This document shows positions 1-7,775 of a stretch of 64,000 nt of DNA, piece by piece (position 1 is the first letter of the stretch; each line of letters begins with the position of its first letter). Source of the DNA: Sandaracinaceae bacterium. Lineage in GTDB: Bacteria; Myxococcota_A; Polyangia; Polyangiales; JADJQN01. The position numbers were made by a program, and so were the translations under genes. The stretch lies in the NCBI GenBank assembly GCA_016712745.1, contig JADJQN010000003.1, positions 992,001-1,056,000 on the forward strand, in the 5' to 3' direction. The notes under the pieces are model-generated. The model worked only from the letters and a program-made list of their open reading frames with translations, made no database searches and was not told the DNA's origin.

Positions 1-815
1 TCTTGGCCCAGCGTTTTGCTGAGGCTTATATGCGCACCCATCCCGGTACGACGATCCAGGTTTCCGGAGGCGGCTCGGGCGTAGGTATCGCCGCATTGCT
101 CAACGGAACGACCGACATCGCAAACTCGAGTCGTCCTATGAAGGATGAAGAGAAGGCACGCCTGCGAGAAACCCGTCATCAGGAAGTCGCCGAGACTCGC
201 GTCGCACTCGATGCGCTTGCGGTGTACGTGCACTCCGCCAATCCCGTCCAGCAGCTCACGCTGGAGCAGCTTTCGCAAATCTATACCGGCCGCGTCAGCA
301 ACTGGCGCGACGTCGGCGGCCCGGACATGCCCATTGTGCTCTACAGCCGCGAGAACAACTCGGGCACCTACGCATTCTTCAAGGAGCACGTACTTCGCAC
401 GGCCGACTTCGCGGCGAACGCGCAAACGCTTCCGGGAACCGCCGCTGTCATCAACGCCGTCTCGCGCGATCGCGGTGGCATCGGCTACGGAGGGATCGCG
501 TACGGCGAGGGCATTCGTCACGTGAAGCTCGCGGGCGCGGACGGCCAAGCAATCGAGCCATCGCTCGAGAACGCCACCTCCGGCCGCTATCCGTTGTCGC
601 GTTTTCTCCTGATGTATACGGCGGGCAATCCCAGTGCGCTCGCCGCAGACTTTTTGCGTTGGGTTGGCGGCGTTGACGCTCAGCGCCTCGTCGAAGTTGT
701 TGGCTACTATCCGTTGCCCGGTGTTCTGCCCCCCAGTGCGGGTACAACGCCAACACCCCCCCCCGCAGTTGCTCCGAGCGCTGCACCCGCAGCTCCTGCC
801 GCCCCGCCGCAGTGA
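1..815 (+). CDS. pstS: Phosphate ABC transporter substrate-binding protein PstS (5' end outside window)
   Basis: This is a periplasmic phosphate-binding protein that would deliver phosphate to the PstC/PstA channel. The visible 270 residues carry typical PstS segments: a glycine-rich GGGSGVGI region near residue 22, TTDIANSSRPMK around residue 36, and SRENNSGTYAFF around residue 115. The signal peptide and the first strand lie left of the window, so the reading frame is simply open at base 1. The C-terminal 35 residues are a Pro/Ala-rich tail that is not part of the usual fold. The stop codon overlaps the GTG start of the permease gene that follows, which indicates translational coupling in a pst operon. 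The family call is strong; the substrate is inferred from the neighbours. Confidence 0.93.
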   Translation, partial: LAQRFAEAYMRTHPGTTIQVSGGGSGVGIAALLNGTTDIANSSRPMKDEEKARLRETRHQEVAETRVALDALAVYVHSANPVQQLTLEQLSQIYTGRVSNWRDVGGPDMPIVLYSRENNSGTYAFFKEHVLRTADFAANAQTLPGTAAVINAVSRDRGGIGYGGIAYGEGIRHVKLAGADGQAIEPSLENATSGRYPLSRFLLMYTAGNPSALAADFLRWVGGVDAQRLVEVVGYYPLPGVLPPSAGTTPTPPPAVAPSAAPAAPAAPPQ

Positions 816-1864
816 ACGATATTGTGGGCGAGACCGGTCCGCGGACGCTCGATCGCGCAAACCAGCGCGACAGCGCGACCACGTCGCACGCAGACTTGCG
901 CGCATCGATCTCGCCCCGGGGACCTCTGCAAAAGCGAACGCCCACACCGATTTGGCATCGCATCGCCGAAAAAATGATCGCAGCGACGTCCGTCGCGGCG
1001 GTCTTGGCAATCGCGCTGATCTTCGTCTTCATCGGACGCGAAGCGCTGCCACTGCTTTGGGATCACCTAGGCATGAACCTGCGCGATATGATCTTTCCGC
1101 GCCAGTGGACTGGCTACGATTCTGCGGTCTACATCTGGCAGCCGGTTGGGACGCCGGAAAAATTCAACGCGATGCCGCTCTTCATCGGCTCGTTGAAAGT
1201 CACGCTGCTCACGATGGTGTGGAGCATTCCGATAGCGATTGGCGCTGCAACCTTCGTCTCTCAGTACGCGGCCAAACGCGTACGCGATATCGTGAAGCCC
1301 GCGATCGAAATGCTTGCCGGCATTCCGTCGGTGGTTCTGGGCTTCTTTGCGTTGATGGTGCTGGCGACGTGGTTGCAGGACACGTTTGGCTTCGCGTATC
1401 GCTTGAACGCAATCGTGAGTGCGATTGCGCTTAGCCTCACCGTCATACCCATCATCTTCACGATCACGGAAGATGCATTGCACGCCGTGCCGAAAAGCAT
1501 GCGTGAGGCGTCACTTGCGCTCGGGGCGCGGCATTGGCAAACGACACTCTACGTCGTGCTACCCGCAGCCCTTCCTGGCATCGCCGCCGCCGTAATCTTG
1601 GGCTTCGGCCGTGCGATTGGTGAAACCATGGTGGTGCTCATGGCCTCGGGCAATGCCGCCATCATGGAGCCGCTCAATCCCGCAACGAGTGTGCGCACCG
1701 TCACCGCCACCATCGCAGCGGAGCTTGGCGAAGTCGCTCAAGGCGACACGCATTGGCGCGTGCTCTTCATGCTTGGTGTTGTGCTCTTTCTGATTACCTT
1801 CGTGCTCAACCGCCTCGGCGCGCGCGTCATCACGCGCCTTCACAAGAAGCTGACCGCATCATGA
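812..1864 (+). CDS. pstC: Phosphate ABC transporter permease PstC
   Basis: An inner-membrane permease of 350 residues that forms half of the phosphate channel. The first 50 residues are hydrophilic and cytoplasmic. Six hydrophobic segments follow, and the EAA-type loop that contacts the ATPase is visible around residues 230-260 (MREASLALGARHWQT, then a GFGRAIGETM segment). The GTG start lies in the TGA of pstS, and the gene ends in an ATGA overlap with the next permease, so all three genes should be translated together. The extended hydrophilic N-terminus is longer than in the E. coli protein, but GTG at 812 is the only start that fits the overlap. Confidence 0.93.
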   Translation: MNDIVGETGPRTLDRANQRDSATTSHADLRASISPRGPLQKRTPTPIWHRIAEKMIAATSVAAVLAIALIFVFIGREALPLLWDHLGMNLRDMIFPRQWTGYDSAVYIWQPVGTPEKFNAMPLFIGSLKVTLLTMVWSIPIAIGAATFVSQYAAKRVRDIVKPAIEMLAGIPSVVLGFFALMVLATWLQDTFGFAYRLNAIVSAIALSLTVIPIIFTITEDALHAVPKSMREASLALGARHWQTTLYVVLPAALPGIAAAVILGFGRAIGETMVVLMASGNAAIMEPLNPATSVRTVTATIAAELGEVAQGDTHWRVLFMLGVVLFLITFVLNRLGARVITRLHKKLTAS

Positions 1865-2757
1865 AGTTCGTCGCGCGCGATTGGATTCTGGCGGGACTCA
1901 CGGGCGCAGCAGCGCTCATCGTGCTCTTTCTACTGGCGTTCATTCTCGGTCAAATCGTATGGAACGGCGCCCCAGCAATTACAGGGACCTTTCTTACCGC
2001 TTCCCCGTCAGCAGACATGACCGGCGGAGGTATCGGTCCAGCCATCTTCGGTACTGCGCTGCTCACCTTGCTAATGACGGTTGCTGTTGTGCCCGTAGGG
2101 GTTGCAACCGCTGTGTACTTGAGCGAGTACGCCTCCCCGCGATCGAAGCTCGCGGGCCTCGTCCGCGCAGCCGTGCAGAATCTCGCCGGCGTTCCATCGA
2201 TTGTCTTCGGACTTTTCGGGCTCGGCTTCTTCGTGCTCTTCATCGGCCGCAACATCGATCGCGTGATCGGCAATGACCGCCCAGTGTGGGGGCAACCGGC
2301 GATTCTTTGGTCTGCACTCACGCTGGCGATTCTGACGTTGCCGGTCGTGATCGTCACGACGGAAGAAGCGCTACGCAACGTCCCACGCGATCTGCGCGAG
2401 GCATCGCTCGCACTTGGCGCAACGCGCTTTCAAACGATTCTCAAGGTTGTGCTCCCCAACGCAACCGGCGGCATTCTCACGGGCGTCATTCTCGCTGTGA
2501 GCCGAGGCGCAGGCGAAGTTGCGCCTATTATCTTCACAGGAGCTGCTAACTTTCTGCCCTATCTGCCGACCGATCTGCGCGACATGTACATGCACCTCGG
2601 CTACCACGTCTACGCACTGGCGACCCAATCGCCCAACGTAGACGCAGCCCGCCCGATGCTCTTTGGGACGGTGCTCGTGCTCATCACGCTGACATTCAGC
2701 CTCAACTTAATCGCCGTCGTGATCCGCAACCGCACGCGTAAATCCTACGCGCAGTGA
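1861..2757 (+). CDS. pstA: Phosphate ABC transporter permease PstA
   Basis: The second inner-membrane permease of the phosphate importer, 298 residues. It has six predicted membrane segments, a conserved VQNLAGVPSIVFGLFG segment near residue 105, and the EAA-loop signature LREASLALGATRFQT near residue 180, followed by SRGAGEVAPIIFTGAA. ATG at 1861 overlaps the pstC stop as ATGA. The frame is open further upstream, but that stretch is read as PstC in another frame, so 1861 is the sensible start. No pstB (ATPase) or phoU follows: the next gene is convergent. Those partners must lie left of the window or elsewhere. Confidence 0.93.
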   Translation: MKFVARDWILAGLTGAAALIVLFLLAFILGQIVWNGAPAITGTFLTASPSADMTGGGIGPAIFGTALLTLLMTVAVVPVGVATAVYLSEYASPRSKLAGLVRAAVQNLAGVPSIVFGLFGLGFFVLFIGRNIDRVIGNDRPVWGQPAILWSALTLAILTLPVVIVTTEEALRNVPRDLREASLALGATRFQTILKVVLPNATGGILTGVILAVSRGAGEVAPIIFTGAANFLPYLPTDLRDMYMHLGYHVYALATQSPNVDAARPMLFGTVLVLITLTFSLNLIAVVIRNRTRKSYAQ

Positions 2758-2800
2758 CACTCTCGCCTGCGCGGGTCTCGCCGACCAGGCAGACGAGGCA

Positions 2801-3265
2801 CTATGGATGGCGGAGCATCTTCTTCACTTCGTCACAGTGCTCGGTTTCCGTGCGCACTAGCTCGCGCGCAAGCTCTTCGAGCGCAATGTCGTCACCGGCA
2901 AGGCCGACGAGCTGGCAGTAGAGCCTCAAGGTTTCCTCTTCGAAAGTGAGGCTCTCCTCAAGGATTGCGTGCACGGAGTGGCCTTCGGTCTCTTTGACCT
3001 GCGCGCTCACCAGGGGCGGATGACCGCCAAACGCCGTTATTTTCTCACCGATCAAGATCGCGTGGGCCGACGATTCGTTCGCCTGATCACGGAACCACTT
3101 TTGAATCGGAATGCGATTGTGCCCGACGATCATGAATGAGTAGTGCAGATAGCGAATGATGCCGGCCATCTCCGCCTGGAAGATGCGGTTCAAACACTCG
3201 ATCACCGCAGCGGGCGCGCCCACCGACTTCGCCTGCTTCGACTTCTTCGCCGTCTTTTTCGCCAT
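2801..3265 (-). CDS. Ferritin-like / bacterioferritin-type protein
   Basis: A 154-residue protein with a ferritin-like four-helix fold: a Lys-rich N-terminus (AKKTAKKSKQ), then helices with carboxylate/His iron-ligand motifs: QAEMAGIIRYLHYS, ESSAHAILIGEKI, EESLTFEEETLRLY and RTETEHCDEVKKML. The spacing of E, ExxH and ExxH matches diiron ferritin-like proteins of the bacterioferritin/Dps-related type. Two alternative upstream ATGs exist in frame; the one at 3265 is preferred because a GGAGAG ribosome binding site lies six bases upstream. It probably stores or oxidises iron in the cytoplasm. The gene converges on pstA with 43 bp between the stops. Confidence 0.8.
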   Translation of the reverse strand: MAKKTAKKSKQAKSVGAPAAVIECLNRIFQAEMAGIIRYLHYSFMIVGHNRIPIQKWFRDQANESSAHAILIGEKITAFGGHPPLVSAQVKETEGHSVHAILEESLTFEEETLRLYCQLVGLAGDDIALEELARELVRTETEHCDEVKKMLRHP

Positions 3266-3394
3266 CACGCTCTCCATGCCAAGCGCACACACGCGCGCCT
3301 TCGCGCGCAGACTACCGCGTCACTGGGCCGCTGCCTAGAAAGTCCCTCGCCACCGCAATAAGCATCGAAGAAGATTCGGGGACGTGCGCTGCGA

Positions 3395-3428
3395 GTTTAA
3401 CAAGAGATCAGGAGATCAAGAGGAAGGC
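3395..3428 (+). repeat. Left arm of hairpin repeat A (around IS copy 1)
   Basis: A 34-bp stretch built from repeated octamers of the AGAGATCA / GGAGATCA type followed by AGAGGAAGG. Its reverse complement occurs at 4728-4758 on the other side of the insertion sequence, and the same arm pair surrounds the second insertion sequence at 44471-44505 and 45798-45832. Without the insertion the two arms would form a long imperfect hairpin with a loop of about 50 bases. Confidence 0.75.
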
Positions 3429-3489
3429 GATTTAGGTTTGGGGTGGGCTGAGCTTGCCCGGTTTTAGTGGACACCTATTTTAGGCCAAG

Positions 3490-3812
3490 ATGGCCAGAGC
3501 AGGTGTTCCGATGCCGATTACAAAACGCACGCAGTACACGCCCGAGTTCAAGGAAGAGGCCGTTCGTCTGCTCGAGAGCGACACACGTTCGGTGGAGGAA
3601 ATTGCCGCTTCGCTGGGGGTCAACCCGACGCTGTTGCAGAAATGGCGGGTGAAGCTTCGAGGAATGCGCCGCAAGGTTGCGAGCCTCGAAGACGCCGTTT
3701 CTCCAGATGAGCGTGAAGAACTTCGACGGCTGCGCAAGCGCCTGAAAGAAGTGGAAGAGGAGCGTGACATTCTAAAAAAGCGACGGCCTTCTTCGCCAAG
3801 CAAAGCAAATGA
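3490..3812 (+). pseudogene. IS3-family OrfA, copy 1 (slippery A-run one base short)
   Basis: OrfA is the DNA-binding subunit of the transposase: an N-terminal helix-turn-helix (YTPEFKEEAVRLL, then VEEIAASLGVNPTLLQKW) and a leucine-zipper-like coiled coil (ELRRLRKRLKEVEEERDILKK). Compared with copy 2, the A-run at 3774-3779 has six A instead of seven. The zero frame therefore runs past the normal end to 4173 instead of ending in the ATGA overlap with orfB. A -1 slip here would restore the normal OrfA end, not the OrfAB fusion. A second in-frame ATG at 3511 is an alternative start. Confidence 0.75.
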
Positions 3813-4666
3813 GATTCGTATTCATTGCAGCGGAGAAGGCGAACTTTCGAGTCGTGACGATGTGCCGCGTGCTGCGGGTTGCGCGTTCTGGTTTTTACGC
3901 GTGGTGCAAACGGGGAGAGTCGACGCGTGCGCGGTCCGCGAAAACTGCGCTTGTGCACATTCGCGCGACTTACCGGCACCACAAAGCACGCTACGGAAGT
4001 CCACGTGTGCATCGCGAGCTCTGCGACCAAGGTCTTTCGATTGGGCGGCACCGCGTCGCAAGGCTCATGAAAAGCGAGGGATTGTACGCTCGGCAGAAGC
4101 GCCGCTTTCGCAAGACCACGAACTCAAACCATGGTTTTCGCCTCGCAAACAATCTCGTGGCACGACACTTTGAGGCGACTGCTCCGAATCGTATCTGGCT
4201 TTCAGATATCACCTACGTGTACACGCGCGAAGGCTGGCTCTACCTCGTGTGCTTCCTCGACGTGCATTCGCGACGCATCGTCGGCTGGGACATCGACGAT
4301 ACCCTCGATGCATCCTCAACGTGTCGCGCGCTTTGTCGCGCGCTCGCTGAGCGACGCCCGTCGCGCAACCTCGTGATTCATTCTGACCGAGGCATCCAGT
4401 ACGCTTCCGAAGAGTTTCGACGCGTCTTGCGTGTGCACGACATCACACAAAGCATGAGCCGCAAAGGTGATTGCTGGGACAACGCGCCGATGGAAAGCTT
4501 TTGGGGAACGCTCAAGCGTGAGCTCATCGAAGCTAACGGAACCGCTCCCAGGCTCGTCGTCCATCAGGCGATTGCCGACTACATCGACTACTACAACCGA
4601 GAAAGAAAACACTCGACACTAGACTACGTCACGCCCGTCGAGTACGAATCAGAAAGAGCCGCGTAA
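3809..4666 (+). CDS. IS3-family transposase OrfB (DDE integrase core), copy 1
   Basis: The catalytic transposase domain, 285 residues. An HTH_21-like N-terminal part (RVLRVARSGFYAWCKRG) is followed by the rve core with all three catalytic acidic residues in context: WLSDITYV, VIHSDRGIQYAS and ESFWGTLKREL. A YYNRERKHSTLDYVTPVEYE tail is typical of the family. The protein sequence is the same as that of copy 2; the single DNA difference noticed is a synonymous CGA/AGA arginine codon. In intact IS3 elements OrfB is made as an OrfAB fusion by -1 frameshifting, which this copy should not be able to do because its A-run is shortened. Confidence 0.93.
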   Translation: MRFVFIAAEKANFRVVTMCRVLRVARSGFYAWCKRGESTRARSAKTALVHIRATYRHHKARYGSPRVHRELCDQGLSIGRHRVARLMKSEGLYARQKRRFRKTTNSNHGFRLANNLVARHFEATAPNRIWLSDITYVYTREGWLYLVCFLDVHSRRIVGWDIDDTLDASSTCRALCRALAERRPSRNLVIHSDRGIQYASEEFRRVLRVHDITQSMSRKGDCWDNAPMESFWGTLKRELIEANGTAPRLVVHQAIADYIDYYNRERKHSTLDYVTPVEYESERAA

Positions 4667-4727
4667 CCCGTGTCCACTTTTTCCGGGCAAGCTCAGGGCT
4701 CGTCCTCCGAGCCGACCGCCACAATTC

Positions 4728-4758
4728 GCTCTTGATCTCTTGATCTCCTGTTCACGTT
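4728..4758 (-). repeat. Right arm of hairpin repeat A (around IS copy 1)
   Basis: Reads as the reverse complement of the arm at 3395-3428: the CTTGATCTCTTGATCTCC stretch is the inverted AGATCA octamer array. It is about 30 bp outside the right end of the insertion sequence. The stretch between IS and arm differs from that beside copy 2, so only the arms are conserved. Confidence 0.7.
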
Positions 4759-4794
4759 TGCCCTTAGGTCGGCAGAACGCGCTGCGCGAGATCA

Positions 4795-5787
4795 CTACGG
4801 GGCGGGGGTGTATTCGAATGCGCCGATGTCGAGGTAGATGTCGGTTTCGCACGTCTTGCTGATCGCGCCTTCGGCATGTCCATCGCCGAAGATGTTCACG
4901 TGGAACACATAGCCGTTCGCGTCGAAGCACGCCGGTCCGTAAAAGCCCGAAAGCCCGGACGTCGGCACGCTTGCGACCATGTTGAACCAGTCGACCATGC
5001 TCGTGCGGTCGCGGCGCAAGTACGCGTGCAAGCCTTCGTTGAACTTGCCGTCGGCTGTAATGAACTCAACACGAACTTCGAGATCGATGGCTTCTTGGCC
5101 TGGCATCGGGATGCGGCAAGCAGCAACGCCGCCGTCGTACGAAATACGCACGGTGATCGTCGAGTCGGGATTCACTTCCGGGTAGAACTCGCGATCGCGG
5201 ATGTACGGGAACGTCGTCGTAAACTCTGTATAAGGCAGGGCGCTTAGAACTGTGTTGATCGTGAAGTCCTCAAAACCGCAGGGCTCGCTCGACGACTCGA
5301 GCAGGATCGCGCTTTCAACAATCTCCGGCGCGCAGTCACGACGCGTGCAAGCAAGGCCGCTCGCCGCACACGCGCACTCGTTGCATCCGTCCGAAGCGGC
5401 AAAAGTCTCGCCGTACGCGTGCAATGTTCCCGCGTATTCGCAGCTCATACCGACGGGAGCACAGGTGCGTGCGGTGCACGTCGCATTGCCGTCCGCTGCG
5501 CAATCGCAGAAGTTGCAGTCGTCGCCGAGCGGATAGCGCTCTCCGGCCGCGTGGCCTAACTCAAGACAATTTGGGCCCGCGTCGCTACCCAAATCCAAGC
5601 CCCCGTCGCGCGTCTGCGCATCGTCCGCCGCATCGACAGCGCCGTCGTCGCTCGAATTCGCGTCGGCCCCTGCATCGGCGACCGTGGCGTCGATACCGCC
5701 GGCATCAGTGCCTGAGTTGTTACCAGCAGCGCAAGCGCCAACAAGAAGCATCGCTGAGAGGGTTGCGGAGTAAGACAGAAAGCGCAT
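4795..5787 (-). CDS. Lipoprotein with two cysteine-rich VWC-like modules
   Basis: A 330-residue predicted outer-surface or periplasmic lipoprotein. The signal peptide ends in LLVGAC, giving a lipidated cysteine near residue 19. A linker of about 55 residues made almost only of Asp, Ala, Gly and Ser follows. Two cysteine modules come next (CNFCDC...CTARTC and CNECAC...CTRRDC), resembling von Willebrand factor C or pacifastin-type knots. The C-terminal 170 residues are a beta-rich domain I do not recognise, ending in an IYLDIGAFEY motif. ATG at 5787 is chosen because the hydrophobic signal starts there and AAAGG lies seven bases upstream. No function can be assigned. Confidence 0.75.
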   Translation of the reverse strand: MRFLSYSATLSAMLLVGACAAGNNSGTDAGGIDATVADAGADANSSDDGAVDAADDAQTRDGGLDLGSDAGPNCLELGHAAGERYPLGDDCNFCDCAADGNATCTARTCAPVGMSCEYAGTLHAYGETFAASDGCNECACAASGLACTRRDCAPEIVESAILLESSSEPCGFEDFTINTVLSALPYTEFTTTFPYIRDREFYPEVNPDSTITVRISYDGGVAACRIPMPGQEAIDLEVRVEFITADGKFNEGLHAYLRRDRTSMVDWFNMVASVPTSGLSGFYGPACFDANGYVFHVNIFGDGHAEGAISKTCETDIYLDIGAFEYTPAP

Positions 5788-6040
5788 GACGAACCTTTCG
5801 AGTGAGTTGTGCAATTACGCACGTTCACGTCTCGCATTCAATGCGAACGCTCACGCTACCGAATGCTCGCGCGCCGAGATGGCGGCGTTCGTTCGGTTGG
5901 CAGCGCGCACGCCGCAGAGCAACGAAAGGCCCACAGTGTGGGCGTTGCACACCATTTCTACGGACTCGCAGAGTTGTCCCGGAACGGCATTGGGCACAAA
6001 GTAGCGAAGGTCGTTTGTTCATCAACGCAGAGCGATCTGC

Positions 6041-7258
6041 ATGAACCCCGATAGGTCCAAGATGAGCGAGTCATCGACACGTGAGCCCGCGACCCCAGAG
6101 CGTAAGCCGAGCAGCATGCGGCCCAATGGCCTTTCACGGTGGGTATCCGAAGACGGCGAACGTATTCAAGACCTCGCGGCTATCGTCGGCATGCTTCCCG
6201 ACGTCATCTTCAAATGCGAAAAGCGAGCCGATGGAAAGATCTATTGGCTGCTCAATGAGGGGATGCTAGCGGAGCAGTTCGGAGTGACGACCGACAAAGT
6301 GTTGGGCAAGACGCTCGAAGACATGTTCCCGCCCGATGCTGCCGCGCGGCTGCTTCCGCATTTTGAGCGATGCTTTGCCGGCGAGGCGCATGAGTTCATC
6401 AACGAGCTTCATGGGCGCCACTTCAAACATTTTCCGCAACCGCTTTTCGACGCGCAGGGCAAAGTCGAAGCCGTAGTTGGCTTCATCACGGACGTCACCA
6501 ATCTCGTCAAGGCTGAGGAAGAGATTCGCAATCTCAATCAGCTGCTGGAAGCACGCGTGCACGATTTGGAGTCCGCCAATCGTCAGCTTGAAGCGTTCAG
6601 TTATTCGGTATCACACGACCTGCGCAATCCTCTCGGGGTGATCAACACCTCGGCACACCTCTTGGTGCGGGCGATTCCCAATCCGGATCCGAAAGTAAAA
6701 GGCAATCTCGAGCGCCTTCAACGTTCAGCGAAACGCATGGATTTGCTCATCGACGACATTCTCTCGATGGCCAAAGCCACCCGCGGCGAGCTGCGTCGCG
6801 ATGCCGTCGATCTCTCTGCGCAAGCAGAGGATGTCGTCGCAGAGCTACGCCTCCAACATCCCGATCGCGAGGTGAGTGTGCACATCGACCGTAACCTCGC
6901 TGCCACCGGCGACTCGCGCCTGTTGCGCGTCGTAGTCGAGAATCTCTTTTCAAACGCATGGAAATACACGCAGCGAACTGCGGACGCGAAGATCGAGTTT
7001 CTTCGTGATCCGAGCAAAGGCGAGTCTACCTTTCTGATCCGCGACAACGGCGCGGGCTTCGACATGAGCCAAGCCAACAAGCTCTTTCACGCGTTCGAGC
7101 GACTACACGACGACGCCGAGTTTGAAGGTAATGGCGTTGGCCTTGCGACCGTGCGCCGCATCGTGGTGTCGCACGGCGGCGACATTTGGGTAGAAAGCGC
7201 ACCGGGCAAAGGCGCGACGTTTCACTTCTCGTTGCAATCCGAGAGCAGCGGCACGTAG
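6041..7258 (+). CDS. PAS-domain sensor histidine kinase (orphan)
   Basis: A soluble 405-residue histidine kinase. A PAS domain spans roughly residues 42-155 (GMLPDVIFKCEKRADG ... DVTNL), a coiled coil follows, then the dimerisation domain with the phospho-accepting histidine H192 in SYSVSHDLRNPLG. The HATPase_c domain shows the N box (NLFSNAWKYT, 301-310), G1 (DNGAGF, 335-340) and G2 (GNGVGLAT, 363-370). The SYSVSHDLRNPL form resembles bacteriophytochrome-type kinases. There are no membrane segments, so it should sense a cytoplasmic signal. No response regulator is adjacent. An ATG at 6062 is an alternative start with an AGG seven bases upstream. Confidence 0.9.
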   Translation: MNPDRSKMSESSTREPATPERKPSSMRPNGLSRWVSEDGERIQDLAAIVGMLPDVIFKCEKRADGKIYWLLNEGMLAEQFGVTTDKVLGKTLEDMFPPDAAARLLPHFERCFAGEAHEFINELHGRHFKHFPQPLFDAQGKVEAVVGFITDVTNLVKAEEEIRNLNQLLEARVHDLESANRQLEAFSYSVSHDLRNPLGVINTSAHLLVRAIPNPDPKVKGNLERLQRSAKRMDLLIDDILSMAKATRGELRRDAVDLSAQAEDVVAELRLQHPDREVSVHIDRNLAATGDSRLLRVVVENLFSNAWKYTQRTADAKIEFLRDPSKGESTFLIRDNGAGFDMSQANKLFHAFERLHDDAEFEGNGVGLATVRRIVVSHGGDIWVESAPGKGATFHFSLQSESSGT

Positions 7259-7318
7259 ACGTTGGTCATAGCCGTGTATAGACGGCGATTGATCAAGCGC
7301 CACAACCCGCCGCGCTGA

Positions 7319-7693
7319 TCACGCAGAACGCTCGCTTGCGCTCAACGAGGCATCCGTTCGCGTTCCGCAAACGCGTTCGACTTCGTTCGCCATCTTTCCG
7401 GTGATCGCAAAGGCGTTCATTTTCCAGTCAGCGATGAACGAGAAGAAAGGTTGCTTGAAGCTCGCCGGACGATTCTTCTCAATGCCGAAGTGACCAATCC
7501 ACGCGCCCGCGTAGCCTGGAAGGAAGGCCAGCGGAAACCAAAGCCCATGGCCGGTGGCAATCAGCCCACCGAGCAACGACAGCGCCGCGACCGAACCGAT
7601 GTAGTGCATCACACGCGTGCCGACTTTGCTGTGCTCACGCACATAGAAGGGCCAAAAGTCCGCGAACTTCTCGAAAGGGGGGCCAGGATTCAT
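7319..7693 (-). CDS. Mpo1-like (DUF962) membrane protein
   Basis: A 124-residue small membrane protein of the DUF962/Mpo1-like family. The family signature is clear at the N-terminus: FADFWPFYVREHSKVGTRVMHYIG, with the conserved HxxxxxRxxH pattern. Two hydrophobic segments follow, then GHFGIEKNRPASFKQPFFSF. In yeast the homologue is an iron-dependent dioxygenase acting on 2-hydroxy fatty acids; the bacterial role is unknown. ATG at 7693 is used because GAGGA lies seven bases upstream and the family begins here, although the frame is open to 7840. Confidence 0.85.
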   Translation of the reverse strand: MNPGPPFEKFADFWPFYVREHSKVGTRVMHYIGSVAALSLLGGLIATGHGLWFPLAFLPGYAGAWIGHFGIEKNRPASFKQPFFSFIADWKMNAFAITGKMANEVERVCGTRTDASLSASERSA

Positions 7694-7775
7694 CGAGTTC
7701 CTCGTTGGCGCGAAGTATAGCGGGCGCGCGAAAAGGTGCTTGCACCTTACGGTCACCGGCATCATTATCAGTCGC

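Larger units (their letters stand above)
3449..4695 (+). mobile_element. IS3-family insertion sequence, copy 1
   Basis: A 1247-bp element with terminal inverted repeats of about 26 bp. Both ends read TGAGCTTGCCCGG inward and differ only in the next few bases (TTTTA versus AAAAA) before a shared GTGGACAC. GGGC immediately outside both ends (3445-3448 and 4696-4699) is a likely 4-bp target duplication. It encodes an OrfA helix-turn-helix protein and an OrfB DDE transposase. A nearly identical copy lies at 44525-45771 in the opposite orientation. The element sits between inverted arms of repeat A. Confidence 0.95.

Noticed and set aside
4696..4794. Possible gene between IS copy 1 and the lipoprotein.
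   Set aside because: Only the repeat arm and short meaningless frames are present.
5788..6040. Promoter or small RNA between the lipoprotein and the PAS kinase.
   Set aside because: No stem-loop, T-run or convincing promoter box could be supported.
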